Position numbers and translations under genes: made by a program. Below the pieces are notes generated by a model. It was given only the letters and a program-made list of their open reading frames with translations, ran no database searches and was not told the DNA's origin. 9,566 nucleotides of DNA from Ruminococcus sp. GTDB taxonomy: Bacteria; Bacillota; Clostridia; Oscillospirales; Ruminococcaceae. Positions 1-6,020 of the stretch are shown here, one piece after another. The stretch lies in the NCBI GenBank assembly GCA_014799675.1, contig JAAVHM010000006.1, forward strand, positions 1-9,566, written 5' to 3'. Each line of letters starts with the position of its first letter. The stretch's first letter is position 1.

Positions 1-2172
1 TACGCCTGCTTTGAGCCTGCTTTGGACTATGTTGTGGTAAAATTCCCCAAATGGGCGTTCGATAAATTTGTTTATGCAAAACGTACCCTCGGCACGCAGA
101 TGATGGCTACGGGCGAGGTCATGGCAATAGGAACTTCCTTTGAGCAAGCCATGATGAAAGCCGTCCGTTCAATCGAACTGGGGCTTGATACCATGAACCT
201 GAAAAAGCTTGAAAAGCTTGAAGACAACGAGGTCAAGCACCTGCTGTACTCCGTGGACGACGAGCGTTCCTTTGCGGTGTTCGAGGCTTTGAAGCGGGGT
301 ATTTCAATTGAAACTATACACGAAATTACAAAGATAGACTGCTGGTTCTTGTCCAAGCTGAACAACCTTGTGGAGCTTGAAAAGCTGTTAAAGGACGGCG
401 AACTTACCGAGGAAAAATACGACCTTGCAAAGCGTTACGGCTACCTTGACAGCACTATCGAGCGTTTAAGCGGACAGAAGTGTCCCAAGCGCACAAGAGC
501 AGTGTTCAAAATGGTTGACACCTGCGCGGGAGAATTCAAGGCGGAAACGCCATACTTCTATTCAACATTTGATGAAGAAAACGAGGCTAAACAGTTTATC
601 GAGCGTAAAAATTCGGGCAGGAAAAAGGTTATCGTTTTCGGTTCGGGACCTATCCGTATCGGTCAGGGTATCGAGTTCGACTACTGCTCCGTACACTGCG
701 TTTGGGCGTTAAAGGAAATGGGTTACGAGGCGGTAATCTGCAACAACAACCCCGAAACAGTTTCCACCGACTTTGACACAGGCGACAGGCTTTATTTCGA
801 CCCTCTCACCAAGGAGGACGTTGAAGCAATTATCGAGACGGAACAGCCCTACGGCGTTGTGGTTCAGTTCGGCGGTCAGACCGCTATCAAGCTGACAAAG
901 CACCTTTCCGACATGGGCGTGAACATTCTGGGAACGTCCGCGGACAGCATTGACGCCGCCGAGGACAGAGAGCGTTTTGACGAGCTTCTTAACAAGTGCG
1001 GAATACCCCGTCCCTCGGGTCATACTGTCATGAACACCGAGGAAGCCCTCAAAGCCGCGGAGGAACTCGGCTACCCCGTTCTTATGCGACCCTCATACGT
1101 TCTTGGCGGACAGAACATGATAATTGCCCACTCCAATCAGGATATTATCGAGTACATGGAAATTATCATGCGGGGCGGACTTGAAAACCCCGTCCTTATC
1201 GACAAGTACATGATGGGCAAGGAGGTCGAGGTGGACGCGATATGCGACGGCACGGACTTCGTAATTCCGGGCATTATGGAGCATATCGAGCGCGCGGGAA
1301 TACATTCCGGCGACTCAATTTCGGTTTATCCTGCCCTCACGCTTACAAAGAAGATACGTGAAACAATTATCGAGTACACACGCCGTCTCGCTATGGAATT
1401 GCACGTTATCGGTCTTGTAAATATCCAGTACGTTGTCTATAACGACGATGTTTACGTAATCGAGGTAAACCCCCGTTCTTCAAGAACCGTGCCATATATT
1501 TCTAAGGTAACAGGCGTGCCAATGGTAGATATTGCCACAAAAATTATGCTTGGAGAAACCCTCAAAGAGCAGGGCTACACAAGCGGTCTTTACAAGGAAG
1601 CCGACTTTATCGCAGTAAAAGTACCTGTGTTCAGCTTTGAAAAGCTCCACGACGTTGACACGGCTCTCGGACCTGAAATGAAGTCCACAGGCGAATGTCT
1701 CGGTATCGCAAGAAGCTTCGAGGACGCTGTTTATAAGGGACTTGTTGCGGCGGGCTACAACCTTGAAAAGAAGCAGGGCGGCGGTGTACTTATAACCGTC
1801 CGCGACACGGACAAGCGTGAGATAATTTATATTGCGGAGAAGTTTGATAAGCTTGGCTTTGACATTTACGCAACAAGCGGCACGGCTTCTTTGCTTAACA
1901 AAAATATGGTTGCGGCAAACGTTGTAAAGCGCGCTTCCGAGGAAAAGCCCAACGTTATGACTCTCCTTGACAGCGGCAAGGTGGACTATGTTATCTCCAC
2001 CTCCGCAAAGGGACGTATTCCCGCATTTGACAGCGTAAAGATCCGCCGCAAGACGGTTGAGCGTTCTATCTGCTGTCTGACTGCTCTCGACACGGCAAAC
2101 GCTGTTGCCGACATACTTATGATGGGCAAGAAGATAGACGAAATGGAAATGATAGATATAACTAAAATTTGA
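1..2172 (+). CDS. carB: Carbamoyl-phosphate synthase large subunit, 5'-truncated by window edge
   Basis: Makes carbamoyl phosphate from bicarbonate, ATP and ammonia delivered by the CarA glutaminase; it supplies pyrimidine and arginine synthesis in the cytosol. The reading frame is open from base 1 (Y-A-C-F-E-P-A-L-D-Y), so the TTG at 22 is an internal Leu codon, not a start. About 723 residues are present; full-length CarB is roughly 1060-1070, so about 345 N-terminal residues lie outside. Visible in order: the end of the first ATP-grasp half (GEVMAIG near base 115), the helical oligomerisation domain, the start of the second half (GSGPIRIGQGIEFDY, about 634-680), the second ATP-grasp domain (EVEVDAICDG about 1225; metal-binding VIEVNPRSSRT about 1457), then an MGS-like allosteric domain from about 1780 (GGGVLITVRD, ATSGTA, STSAKGR). 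The gene is intact to TGA. First visible gene of the pyrimidine operon with pyrK and pyrD. Confidence 0.97.
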   Translation, partial: YACFEPALDYVVVKFPKWAFDKFVYAKRTLGTQMMATGEVMAIGTSFEQAMMKAVRSIELGLDTMNLKKLEKLEDNEVKHLLYSVDDERSFAVFEALKRGISIETIHEITKIDCWFLSKLNNLVELEKLLKDGELTEEKYDLAKRYGYLDSTIERLSGQKCPKRTRAVFKMVDTCAGEFKAETPYFYSTFDEENEAKQFIERKNSGRKKVIVFGSGPIRIGQGIEFDYCSVHCVWALKEMGYEAVICNNNPETVSTDFDTGDRLYFDPLTKEDVEAIIETEQPYGVVVQFGGQTAIKLTKHLSDMGVNILGTSADSIDAAEDRERFDELLNKCGIPRPSGHTVMNTEEALKAAEELGYPVLMRPSYVLGGQNMIIAHSNQDIIEYMEIIMRGGLENPVLIDKYMMGKEVEVDAICDGTDFVIPGIMEHIERAGIHSGDSISVYPALTLTKKIRETIIEYTRRLAMELHVIGLVNIQYVVYNDDVYVIEVNPRSSRTVPYISKVTGVPMVDIATKIMLGETLKEQGYTSGLYKEADFIAVKVPVFSFEKLHDVDTALGPEMKSTGECLGIARSFEDAVYKGLVAAGYNLEKKQGGGVLITVRDTDKREIIYIAEKFDKLGFDIYATSGTASLLNKNMVAANVVKRASEEKPNVMTLLDSGKVDYVISTSAKGRIPAFDSVKIRRKTVERSICCLTALDTANAVADILMMGKKIDEMEMIDITKI

Positions 2173-2177
2173 TTGTA

Positions 2178-2200
2178 GGGGCGGATTCCATATCCGCCCG
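2178..2200. repeat. Short G/C-rich palindrome after carB, possible dispersed repeat
   Basis: A perfect 8-bp inverted repeat, GGGCGGAT (2179-2186) and ATCCGCCC (2192-2199), surrounds a 5-nt loop TCCAT, starting 6 nt after the carB stop. No T-run follows, so it is a poor intrinsic terminator; it could act as an RNA-stabilising or attenuating hairpin. Its compactness and its high G/C content inside an A/T-rich spacer resemble short palindromic repeats scattered between genes in many Clostridia. That it is dispersed is inferred from memory and cannot be tested with one copy. Confidence 0.6.
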
Positions 2201-2216
2201 CATAATATGAAAATTT

Positions 2217-2240
2217 CGGCGTAAATTAAATATTATGCCG
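2217..2240 (+). other. Second hairpin in the carB-acetyltransferase spacer
   Basis: CGGCGTAA (2217-2224) can pair with TTATGCCG (2233-2240): 8 pairs including one G-U, with an 8-nt A/T loop. It lies between the palindrome at 2178-2200 and the acetyltransferase ribosome binding site. No T-tract follows, so it is not a convincing terminator. With the upstream hairpin it makes this 96-nt spacer unusually structured for an operon gap. No convincing promoter was found here. Confidence 0.35.
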
Positions 2241-2268
2241 ACTGTTATGAATTTAGAAAGAGGTCATA

Positions 2269-2742
2269 ATGGTTGAGTTAAGAGAAATTACAAAGGAAAA
2301 CTATGAAGAATGTCTTAGCCTAAAGGTTGCCGACAGCCAGAAATGCTTTGTTTCGTCAAATGTCCACTCATTGGCGCAGGCATGGGTCTATCACGACACG
2401 GCTTTTCCGTTTGCCGTTTATGCGGACAATACAATGGTCGGATTTATTATGCTTGGGTATTATGAAGCTAAAGGATATTATACCTTATGGAAATTTATGA
2501 TCGACGAAAAATATCAGAATAAAGGCTATGGAAGAAAGGCTTTAAAGCTTGGTATTGATTATCTGGTCGACCGTTTCAAAACAGAAGAAATTTATACCGC
2601 GTACTATTCGTCAAATGACATTGCAAGAAATCTTTACAGATCATTCGGATTTTGTGAAACAGGCGAAGTGGTCGGAAATGAAGTCGGTATGAAGCTGACC
2701 GTAAGCGACAGTAATGTTTTTAATATGAAAGGAGACGCTTGA
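2269..2742 (+). CDS. GNAT N-acetyltransferase, polyamine (BltD/PaiA)-like
   Basis: A 157-residue GNAT protein expected to move an acetyl group from acetyl-CoA to an amine in the cytosol. Motif A with the CoA pyrophosphate loop is Q83-N-K-G-Y-G88; motif B is S115-N-D-I-A-R-N-L-Y-R-S-F-G-F128. The N-terminal pattern (LKVADSQKCFVSSNVHSLAQAW, then PFAVY and VGFIMLG) is the one seen in spermine/spermidine acetyltransferases such as BltD and PaiA, so a polyamine substrate is likely but unproven. AAAGAGGT (2257-2264) sits 5 nt before the ATG. The stop codon abuts the pyrK ATG, so the two are probably translationally coupled. Four of its five Arg codons are AGA, whereas carB mostly uses CGT/CGC, and the gene is visibly more A/T-rich, suggesting later insertion into the pyrimidine operon. 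Confidence 0.88.
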   Translation: MVELREITKENYEECLSLKVADSQKCFVSSNVHSLAQAWVYHDTAFPFAVYADNTMVGFIMLGYYEAKGYYTLWKFMIDEKYQNKGYGRKALKLGIDYLVDRFKTEEIYTAYYSSNDIARNLYRSFGFCETGEVVGNEVGMKLTVSDSNVFNMKGDA

Positions 2743-3519
2743 ATGAAATACAAACAGGGCAATTACCTGATATTGTCAAAAAAGACTTTGGCAAAGGAAA
2801 TATACGACTTGACAATACTCTGCCCCGAGGTTGCGGAAGTTGCTAAGGCAGGACAGTTCGTCAACGTCAAGGCGGAGGGCTTCATGCTCCGCCGCCCGAT
2901 TTCCATATGCTCTATTGACAAGGAAAAGGGGACTTTGCGTATTATTTTCGAGGTTCGGGGCGAGGGAACAAAGGTCTTGTCCCAGCTTGCGGAGGGCGGC
3001 ATGATAGACCTTGTCGCACCTCTCGGCGGCAGGGCTTTCAAGCTTGAACAATACGATACTGCCGTGATAATCGGCGGAGGAATTGGCAATCCCCCCATGC
3101 TTGAAGTTGCAAAAAAATTCGGAGAAAAGGGTACTGTGATCAGCGGCTTTCGGAACGCCGCCGCAGTAATTTTGCAGGAGGATTTTTCGGCTACTGGAGC
3201 AGAAACTATTCTCTGCACCGACGACGGCTCTGCGGGCAAAAAGGGCTTTGTCACGGACGCTTTGAAAGAAGTTTTGCAGAAGAAAAAGCCCGACGTAATC
3301 TATGCCTGCGGACCTAACGTCATGCTCCGCAGAATTGTGGAAATCGCTAAGGAAAACGGCATTCCCTGTCAAATCTCCCTTGAAGAGAGAATGGGCTGCG
3401 GCGTGGGAGCTTGCCTTGTGTGCGCCTGTCGGACTATCCGCAATGGCGAGGAATATTACGCACACGTCTGCAAGGACGGTCCTGTTTTTGGCTCTCAGGA
3501 GGTGATTTTTGATGACTGA
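2743..3519 (+). CDS. pyrK: Dihydroorotate dehydrogenase electron-transfer subunit (FAD, 2Fe-2S)
   Basis: Carries electrons from the FMN of PyrD through a [2Fe-2S] cluster and FAD to NAD+, forming the class 1B dihydroorotate dehydrogenase. The 258 residues match normal PyrK length. Visible: FAD-binding R-P-I-S (51-54) in MLRRPISICSID, the nucleotide-binding glycine loop GGGIGNPP (111-118), the CGPNVM motif (189-194), and cluster cysteines C219, C224, C227 and C243 in CGVGACLVCAC...HVC, followed by the usual KDGPVF. The loop more often reads GGGIGVPP; Asn replaces Val here, a small variation. AAAGGAGA (2728-2734) lies 8 nt before the ATG, inside the end of the acetyltransferase gene. The 3' end overlaps pyrD by 8 nt, typical of obligate partners. 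Confidence 0.97.
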   Translation: MKYKQGNYLILSKKTLAKEIYDLTILCPEVAEVAKAGQFVNVKAEGFMLRRPISICSIDKEKGTLRIIFEVRGEGTKVLSQLAEGGMIDLVAPLGGRAFKLEQYDTAVIIGGGIGNPPMLEVAKKFGEKGTVISGFRNAAAVILQEDFSATGAETILCTDDGSAGKKGFVTDALKEVLQKKKPDVIYACGPNVMLRRIVEIAKENGIPCQISLEERMGCGVGACLVCACRTIRNGEEYYAHVCKDGPVFGSQEVIFDD

Positions 3520-4426
3520 AAAGCTTGCTGTAAAATTCGCGGGTGTGGACTTCAAAAATCCCCTTATTCCCGCCTCGGGAGCGTTCGGTTACGGACGTGA
3601 ATTCGAGCATTTCTACCCGCTGTCAACGCTGGGAGGAATTTCCGTCAAGGGCACAACAGGCACGAAGCGGAACGGAAATCTTCCGCCGAGAATTGCGGAA
3701 ACTCCAAGCGGTATGCTTAACAGCGTTGGCTTGCAGAACCCGGGTATCGACCATTTTATAAAAATCGAGCTTCCCAACCTTAAAACAAAGGACACGGTAA
3801 TTGTTGCCAATATCGCGGGCTCTACTGCGGACGAGTACCGCGAAATTGCGGAAAAGCTTGATAAAACCGCTGTTGACATGATAGAGGTAAATATTTCCTG
3901 CCCCAACGTAAAGGCGGGGGGAGCAGCTTTCGGCGTGACCTGCGAGGGGGCTTCCCAAATAACAAAAATCGTCAGAGCAGCGACCTCAAAGCCCGTGATG
4001 ATGAAGCTTTCTCCCAACGTGACGAACATTGCGGAGATCGCAAAGGCGGTTGAAGCCGAGGGCGCGGACGCGGTTTCTCTCATCAACACACTTCTGGGAA
4101 TGCGAATCGACATCAAGACCCGCCGTCCCATTCTGCACAACAACGTGGGGGGACTTTCGGGTCCCGCGGTTTTCCCCGTGGCGGTGAGAATGGTCTGGCA
4201 GGTCGCAAACGCGGTAAAGATACCTGTCTGCGGCATGGGAGGAATTTCCACATGGCAGGACGCAGTTGAAATGATGATGGCGGGAGCAAGCACGTTCCAG
4301 ATCGGCGCGGCTCTGTTTGCCGACCCCATGACCCCCGTGAAAATAATCGAGGGGCTTGAAAAATATGTACAGGACAACAAGCTGAACAATTTGCAGGAAA
4401 TTGTCGGTACTGTAAAACCTTGGTAA
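3512..4426 (+). CDS. pyrD: Dihydroorotate dehydrogenase, class 1B catalytic subunit (FMN)
   Basis: Oxidises dihydroorotate to orotate, the fourth step of UMP synthesis, passing electrons to PyrK. The 304-residue protein carries SVKGTT (44-49, with the FMN-contacting lysine), substrate loop NSVGLQNPG (70-78), NISCPNVKAGG with catalytic Cys130 at the position known in class 1 enzymes (class 2 uses Ser), SPNVT (167-171), NTLLGM, VGGLSGPA (212-219) and the phosphate-binding GMGGI (241-245). The ATG at 3512 is preferred over an in-frame TTG at 3509: AGGAGGT (3497-3503) is 8 nt away from ATG but only 5 nt from TTG, and PyrD proteins typically begin near this Met. It overlaps the pyrK stop codon. 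Last gene of the operon; a hairpin follows. Confidence 0.97.
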   Translation: MTEKLAVKFAGVDFKNPLIPASGAFGYGREFEHFYPLSTLGGISVKGTTGTKRNGNLPPRIAETPSGMLNSVGLQNPGIDHFIKIELPNLKTKDTVIVANIAGSTADEYREIAEKLDKTAVDMIEVNISCPNVKAGGAAFGVTCEGASQITKIVRAATSKPVMMKLSPNVTNIAEIAKAVEAEGADAVSLINTLLGMRIDIKTRRPILHNNVGGLSGPAVFPVAVRMVWQVANAVKIPVCGMGGISTWQDAVEMMMAGASTFQIGAALFADPMTPVKIIEGLEKYVQDNKLNNLQEIVGTVKPW

Positions 4427-4431
4427 TTATG

Positions 4432-4468
4432 GGCGGGGGAAGCCTGTTGGCAGTCTCCCGCCTAATTT
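4432..4468. terminator. Terminator hairpin between convergent pyrD and small reverse gene
   Basis: GGCGGGGGA (4432-4440) pairs with TCTCCCGCC (4454-4462), 9 pairs with one G-U. A further GCC/GGC pairing (4442-4444 with 4449-4451) sits at the tip. On the + strand it is followed by TAATTTT, a modest U-rich tail, so it fits as the end of the pyrimidine operon. The stem reaches the stop codon of the reverse-strand gene, so the element may serve both convergent transcripts, though the tail is weak in that direction. Confidence 0.75.
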
Positions 4469-4707
4469 TCGATAAAAAGCTTGACGGCAAGCTTAAAGCC
4501 CTGTTTAAAGCCAATAGTTCTCGCTTCAAGTTCGATTTCGGATTGTTGGTCTTTAATGCGGTTCGCTTCCGATTCTGACAGTCTTTTCGCCTTGACAAGC
4601 CGTTCAAGGTAATGCTTTGATACACGGTAACTTTCCTTGATTTGCGGGGATTTCTCCGAGTCCAAGCCGAAACGTAAAAATATGTCCTCTAATTCGGGGT
4701 AATTCAT
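4462..4707 (-). CDS. Small DUF6809-like protein of unknown function
   Basis: An 81-residue charged, mostly helical protein with no membrane segment or signal peptide. The C-terminal pattern (a long helix with SEIELEARTIGFKQGFKLAVKLF) resembles the short DUF6809-type proteins common in Clostridia, many of which end in a similar G-F-x-x-G-x-x-L/M segment. This assignment is from memory and tentative; the function is unknown. The ATG at 4707 is preferred over an upstream GTG at 4716 because AAGGAG (4716-4721, reverse strand) is 8 nt before the ATG and overlaps the GTG. It is transcribed from a consensus promoter at 4746-4774, diverging from the XRE gene that starts at 4820. Such proteins often sit beside phage-like or accessory regulators, which fits the neighbours here. 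Confidence 0.72.
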   Translation of the reverse strand: MNYPELEDIFLRFGLDSEKSPQIKESYRVSKHYLERLVKAKRLSESEANRIKDQQSEIELEARTIGFKQGFKLAVKLFIEN

Positions 4708-4734
4708 TGTAATCACTCCTTATTTTTAGCAATA

Positions 4735-4781
4735 ATTATGATAATATTATACTGGAATTATTACATAATGTCAATGATAAT
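4735..4781. promoter_or_regulatory. Candidate operator repeats in the divergent intergenic region
   Basis: ATGATAAT occurs at 4738-4745 and again at 4774-4781, 36 bp apart. The first copy lies in an 11-bp palindrome ATTAT-G-ATAAT (4735-4745) over the predicted start site of the reverse promoter; the second begins on the last base of its -35 box. The second copy also contains GATAAT (4776-4781), a possible -10 box for the rightward XRE gene, with a weak TGGAAT 17 bp upstream (4753-4758). The arrangement suits an autoregulated switch, but the DNA is so A/T-rich that chance repeats are possible. Confidence 0.4.
4746..4774 (-). promoter_or_regulatory. Perfect-consensus sigma-A promoter for the reverse-strand small gene
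   Basis: Read on the reverse strand: TTGACA (4774-4769), a 17-nt spacer, then TATAAT (4751-4746). Both boxes and the spacing are exactly consensus. The predicted start of transcription is near 4739, about 30 nt before the start codon at 4707. A promoter this strong in front of a small accessory gene suggests that it is normally held down by a repressor, possibly the adjacent XRE protein. Confidence 0.85.
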
Positions 4782-4819
4782 TTTGTATTTTTTACAAAGA
4801 GAAAGGAAGTTTGTTTACT

Positions 4820-5140
4820 ATGTCCAAACGAATAATTGAAAATTTGTCCAAAATGAATATCAACAGACAGGATATGATAAAGCAAGGGTTTTCTGCACAA
4901 AAATATGACGATGTTCAGCGCGGCAGGTCAACGTACAAAATTGATGATTTGATTGAAATTTCGGAAAAATTCCGGTTGACATTAGATTATTTAGTTTACG
5001 GCAATGAAAAAAATTTTATTACCGAACTAACGGAAACTGAACAAAAAATGTTGTTATTTTTCAGAAAACTAAGAGAAGATGATAAATTTATAGAGATTGG
5101 CAGATGTGAAGCTATAGTTGAAAAATACAATATTAAATAA
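4820..5140 (+). CDS. XRE-family (Cro/C1-type) helix-turn-helix regulator
   Basis: A 106-residue DNA-binding protein. Residues about 1-61 form a Cro/C1-like domain: the end pattern IDDLIEISEKFRLTLDYLVYG (41-61) is the classic last-helix signature of XRE repressors. The central helices are somewhat atypical (INRQDMIKQGFSAQKYDDVQRGRSTYK). Residues 66-106 are a charged helical tail (ELTETEQKMLLFFRKLREDDK) often used for oligomerisation. The ATG at 4820 is preferred over an in-frame TTG at 4811; the AAAGGAAG site (4802-4809) is 10 nt from the ATG but only 1 nt from the TTG. It is the first gene of a rightward string of five DNA-binding proteins and diverges from the small reverse gene. By analogy it is the likely repressor of the region, acting on the A/T-rich DNA at 4735-4781. 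Confidence 0.85.
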   Translation: MSKRIIENLSKMNINRQDMIKQGFSAQKYDDVQRGRSTYKIDDLIEISEKFRLTLDYLVYGNEKNFITELTETEQKMLLFFRKLREDDKFIEIGRCEAIVEKYNIK

Positions 5141-5168
5141 AAACGTTAAAGCTTTTGAAGGAGTTTTT

Positions 5169-5378
5169 ATGCCTGTTACATACAAAATTGACGTTATCGC
5201 AGCATTGAAATCGGCGGGATATAATACAAATACAATACGCAAAGAAAAATTATTATCCGAGGGTACTTTGCAAAGTCTTCGTGAGGGAAAATATATTTCA
5301 ATGGACGCAATTTCTAAAATTTGCAAGTTGCTAAATTGTCAGCCCGGGGATATTCTTGAATATGTTGACGATAAATAA
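5169..5378 (+). CDS. Small XRE-type helix-turn-helix protein (HTH_26-like)
   Basis: A 69-residue single-domain protein made almost entirely of a five-helix Cro/C1-type fold. Visible are a first helix (YKIDVIAALKSAGY), the recognition region (KEKLLSEGTLQSLREGKYIS, 26-44) and the ending ISKICKLLNCQPGDILEYV (48-66), the hallmark of the small HTH_26 regulators common in Firmicutes mobile and accessory regions. The ATG at 5169 is preferred over an upstream in-frame ATG at 5118, which lies inside the preceding gene and has no ribosome binding site, whereas GAAGGAG (5157-5163) sits 5 nt before 5169. It follows the first XRE gene after 28 nt and precedes the first RHH gene by 17 nt. The DNA target is unknown; autoregulation is plausible. 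Confidence 0.88.
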   Translation: MPVTYKIDVIAALKSAGYNTNTIRKEKLLSEGTLQSLREGKYISMDAISKICKLLNCQPGDILEYVDDK

Positions 5379-5395
5379 TTTACAAAGGTGATATT

Positions 5396-5581
5396 ATGGG
5401 AAAAACATCGGCTGCCGTTAAAAACAGATATGCCGCAAAAGCTTATGACAGACTGCAAATTATTGTAAAAAAGGGCAGAAAAGCCGAGATACAAGCCGCT
5501 GCCGAAAAGCAGGGCGAAAGCTTGAACGCCTATGTTGCCGAAGCTGTCAGACGGCGAATGGAAAGCGAATCAAATCAATAA
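5396..5581 (+). CDS. Arc-like ribbon-helix-helix protein, paralogue 1
   Basis: A 61-residue RHH DNA-binding protein that should work as an intertwined dimer. Predicted beta-strand DRLQIIVKKG (about 18-27), helix A KAEIQAAAEKQ, the turn GES, and helix B LNAYVAEAVRRRM. It differs from its two downstream paralogues by a shorter tail (ESESNQ) and by Val/Ala/Glu in helix B. The bases encoding QAAAEKQGES (5492-5521) are identical over 30 nt to paralogue 3. AAAGGTG (5384-5390) is 5 nt before the ATG. RHH proteins of this size are frequently antitoxins or plasmid/phage regulators; no toxin-like partner is visible here, so I call it only a DNA-binding protein. Confidence 0.82.
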   Translation: MGKTSAAVKNRYAAKAYDRLQIIVKKGRKAEIQAAAEKQGESLNAYVAEAVRRRMESESNQ

Positions 5582-5596
5582 AATTATGAGGTTAAT

Positions 5597-5791
5597 ATGA
5601 GCCAAAATACTGAATACAAAAATCGTTTTGCCGCCGAAAAATACGACCGTGTGGGTTTAATGCTGAAAAAAGGCAGTAAAGAACTTCTCAATAAAGCGGC
5701 GGCAAAGAACTCCGAAAGCCTTAACGCCTACATAAAAAAGGCTGTCCGCGAGCAGTACAAAAAAGACACTGGAAACGATATTGACTTGTAA
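5597..5791 (+). CDS. Arc-like ribbon-helix-helix protein, paralogue 2
   Basis: A 64-residue RHH protein. The N-terminus (YKNRFAAEKYDRV) aligns with paralogue 1 (VKNRYAAKAYDRL), while the C-terminal half (ESLNAYIKKAVREQYKKDTGNDIDL) is almost that of paralogue 3. The predicted DNA-reading strand is DRVGLMLKKG, unlike either neighbour. Helix A is the most diverged of the three (KELLNKAAAKNS). The ribosome binding site is modest: GAGGT (5588-5592), 4 nt before the ATG. It starts 15 nt after paralogue 1 and ends 14 nt before paralogue 3, so the three are very likely cotranscribed. Confidence 0.82.
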   Translation: MSQNTEYKNRFAAEKYDRVGLMLKKGSKELLNKAAAKNSESLNAYIKKAVREQYKKDTGNDIDL

Positions 5792-5805
5792 TAAGAGGTG
5801 AAAAA

Positions 5806-6012
5806 ATGTCTCCAACAAGCAAAGCACAACAAAAGGCAACAGCCAAGTACATGAAAAATAACTATGACGAAATCAAAATCCGTGTTTTCAAAGGCAAAAA
5901 ATCCGAACTCCAAGCCGCTGCCGAAAAGCAGGGCGAAAGCCTTAACGCCTACATAACAAAGGCTGTCCGCGAGCAGTACAAAAAAGACACGGGAAACGAC
6001 ATTGAGCTGTAA
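5806..6012 (+). CDS. Arc-like ribbon-helix-helix protein, paralogue 3
   Basis: A 68-residue RHH protein with a longer N-terminal arm (MSPTSKAQQKATAKYMKNN), strand DEIKIRVFKG, helix A KSELQAAAEKQ, turn GES, helix B LNAYITKAVREQY and tail KKDTGNDIEL. Helix A matches paralogue 1 and the C-terminus matches paralogue 2, making the gene a mosaic. AAGAGGTG (5793-5800) is 5 nt before the ATG. Just after its stop there is another AGGAG (6012-6016) with no start codon at a usable distance, then a heptamer array. It is the last of five consecutive small regulator genes. Confidence 0.82.
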   Translation: MSPTSKAQQKATAKYMKNNYDEIKIRVFKGKKSELQAAAEKQGESLNAYITKAVREQYKKDTGNDIEL

Positions 6013-6020
6013 GGAGCATC

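Larger units (their letters stand above)
5492..6012 (+). repeat. Mosaic near-identical segments within the RHH paralogue array
   Basis: Segment A: 5492-5521 and 5911-5940 are identical over 30 bp (helix A and turn of paralogues 1 and 3). Segment B: 5713-5791 and 5934-6012 match at 74 of 79 bases (helix B, tail and stop of paralogues 2 and 3). Outside these blocks the genes are clearly diverged. This indicates tandem duplication followed by recombination or gene conversion between copies. Confidence 0.8.

Noticed and set aside
2776..3555. Reverse-strand open frame of 259 residues opposite pyrK
   Set aside because: It lies fully antisense to a clear pyrK with all cofactor motifs; no recognisable domain. 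The same applies to the reverse frame at 3613-4389 opposite pyrD.
4426..4462. Riboswitch or PyrR attenuator near the pyrimidine genes
   Set aside because: The only strong structure is the terminator after pyrD. Any PyrR leader would be upstream of the operon, outside the window.
5396..6012. Toxin-antitoxin module
   Set aside because: The RHH proteins resemble antitoxins in size and fold, but no adjacent gene looks like a RelE, MazF, HicA, Fic or other toxin; all neighbours in the series are DNA-binding proteins.
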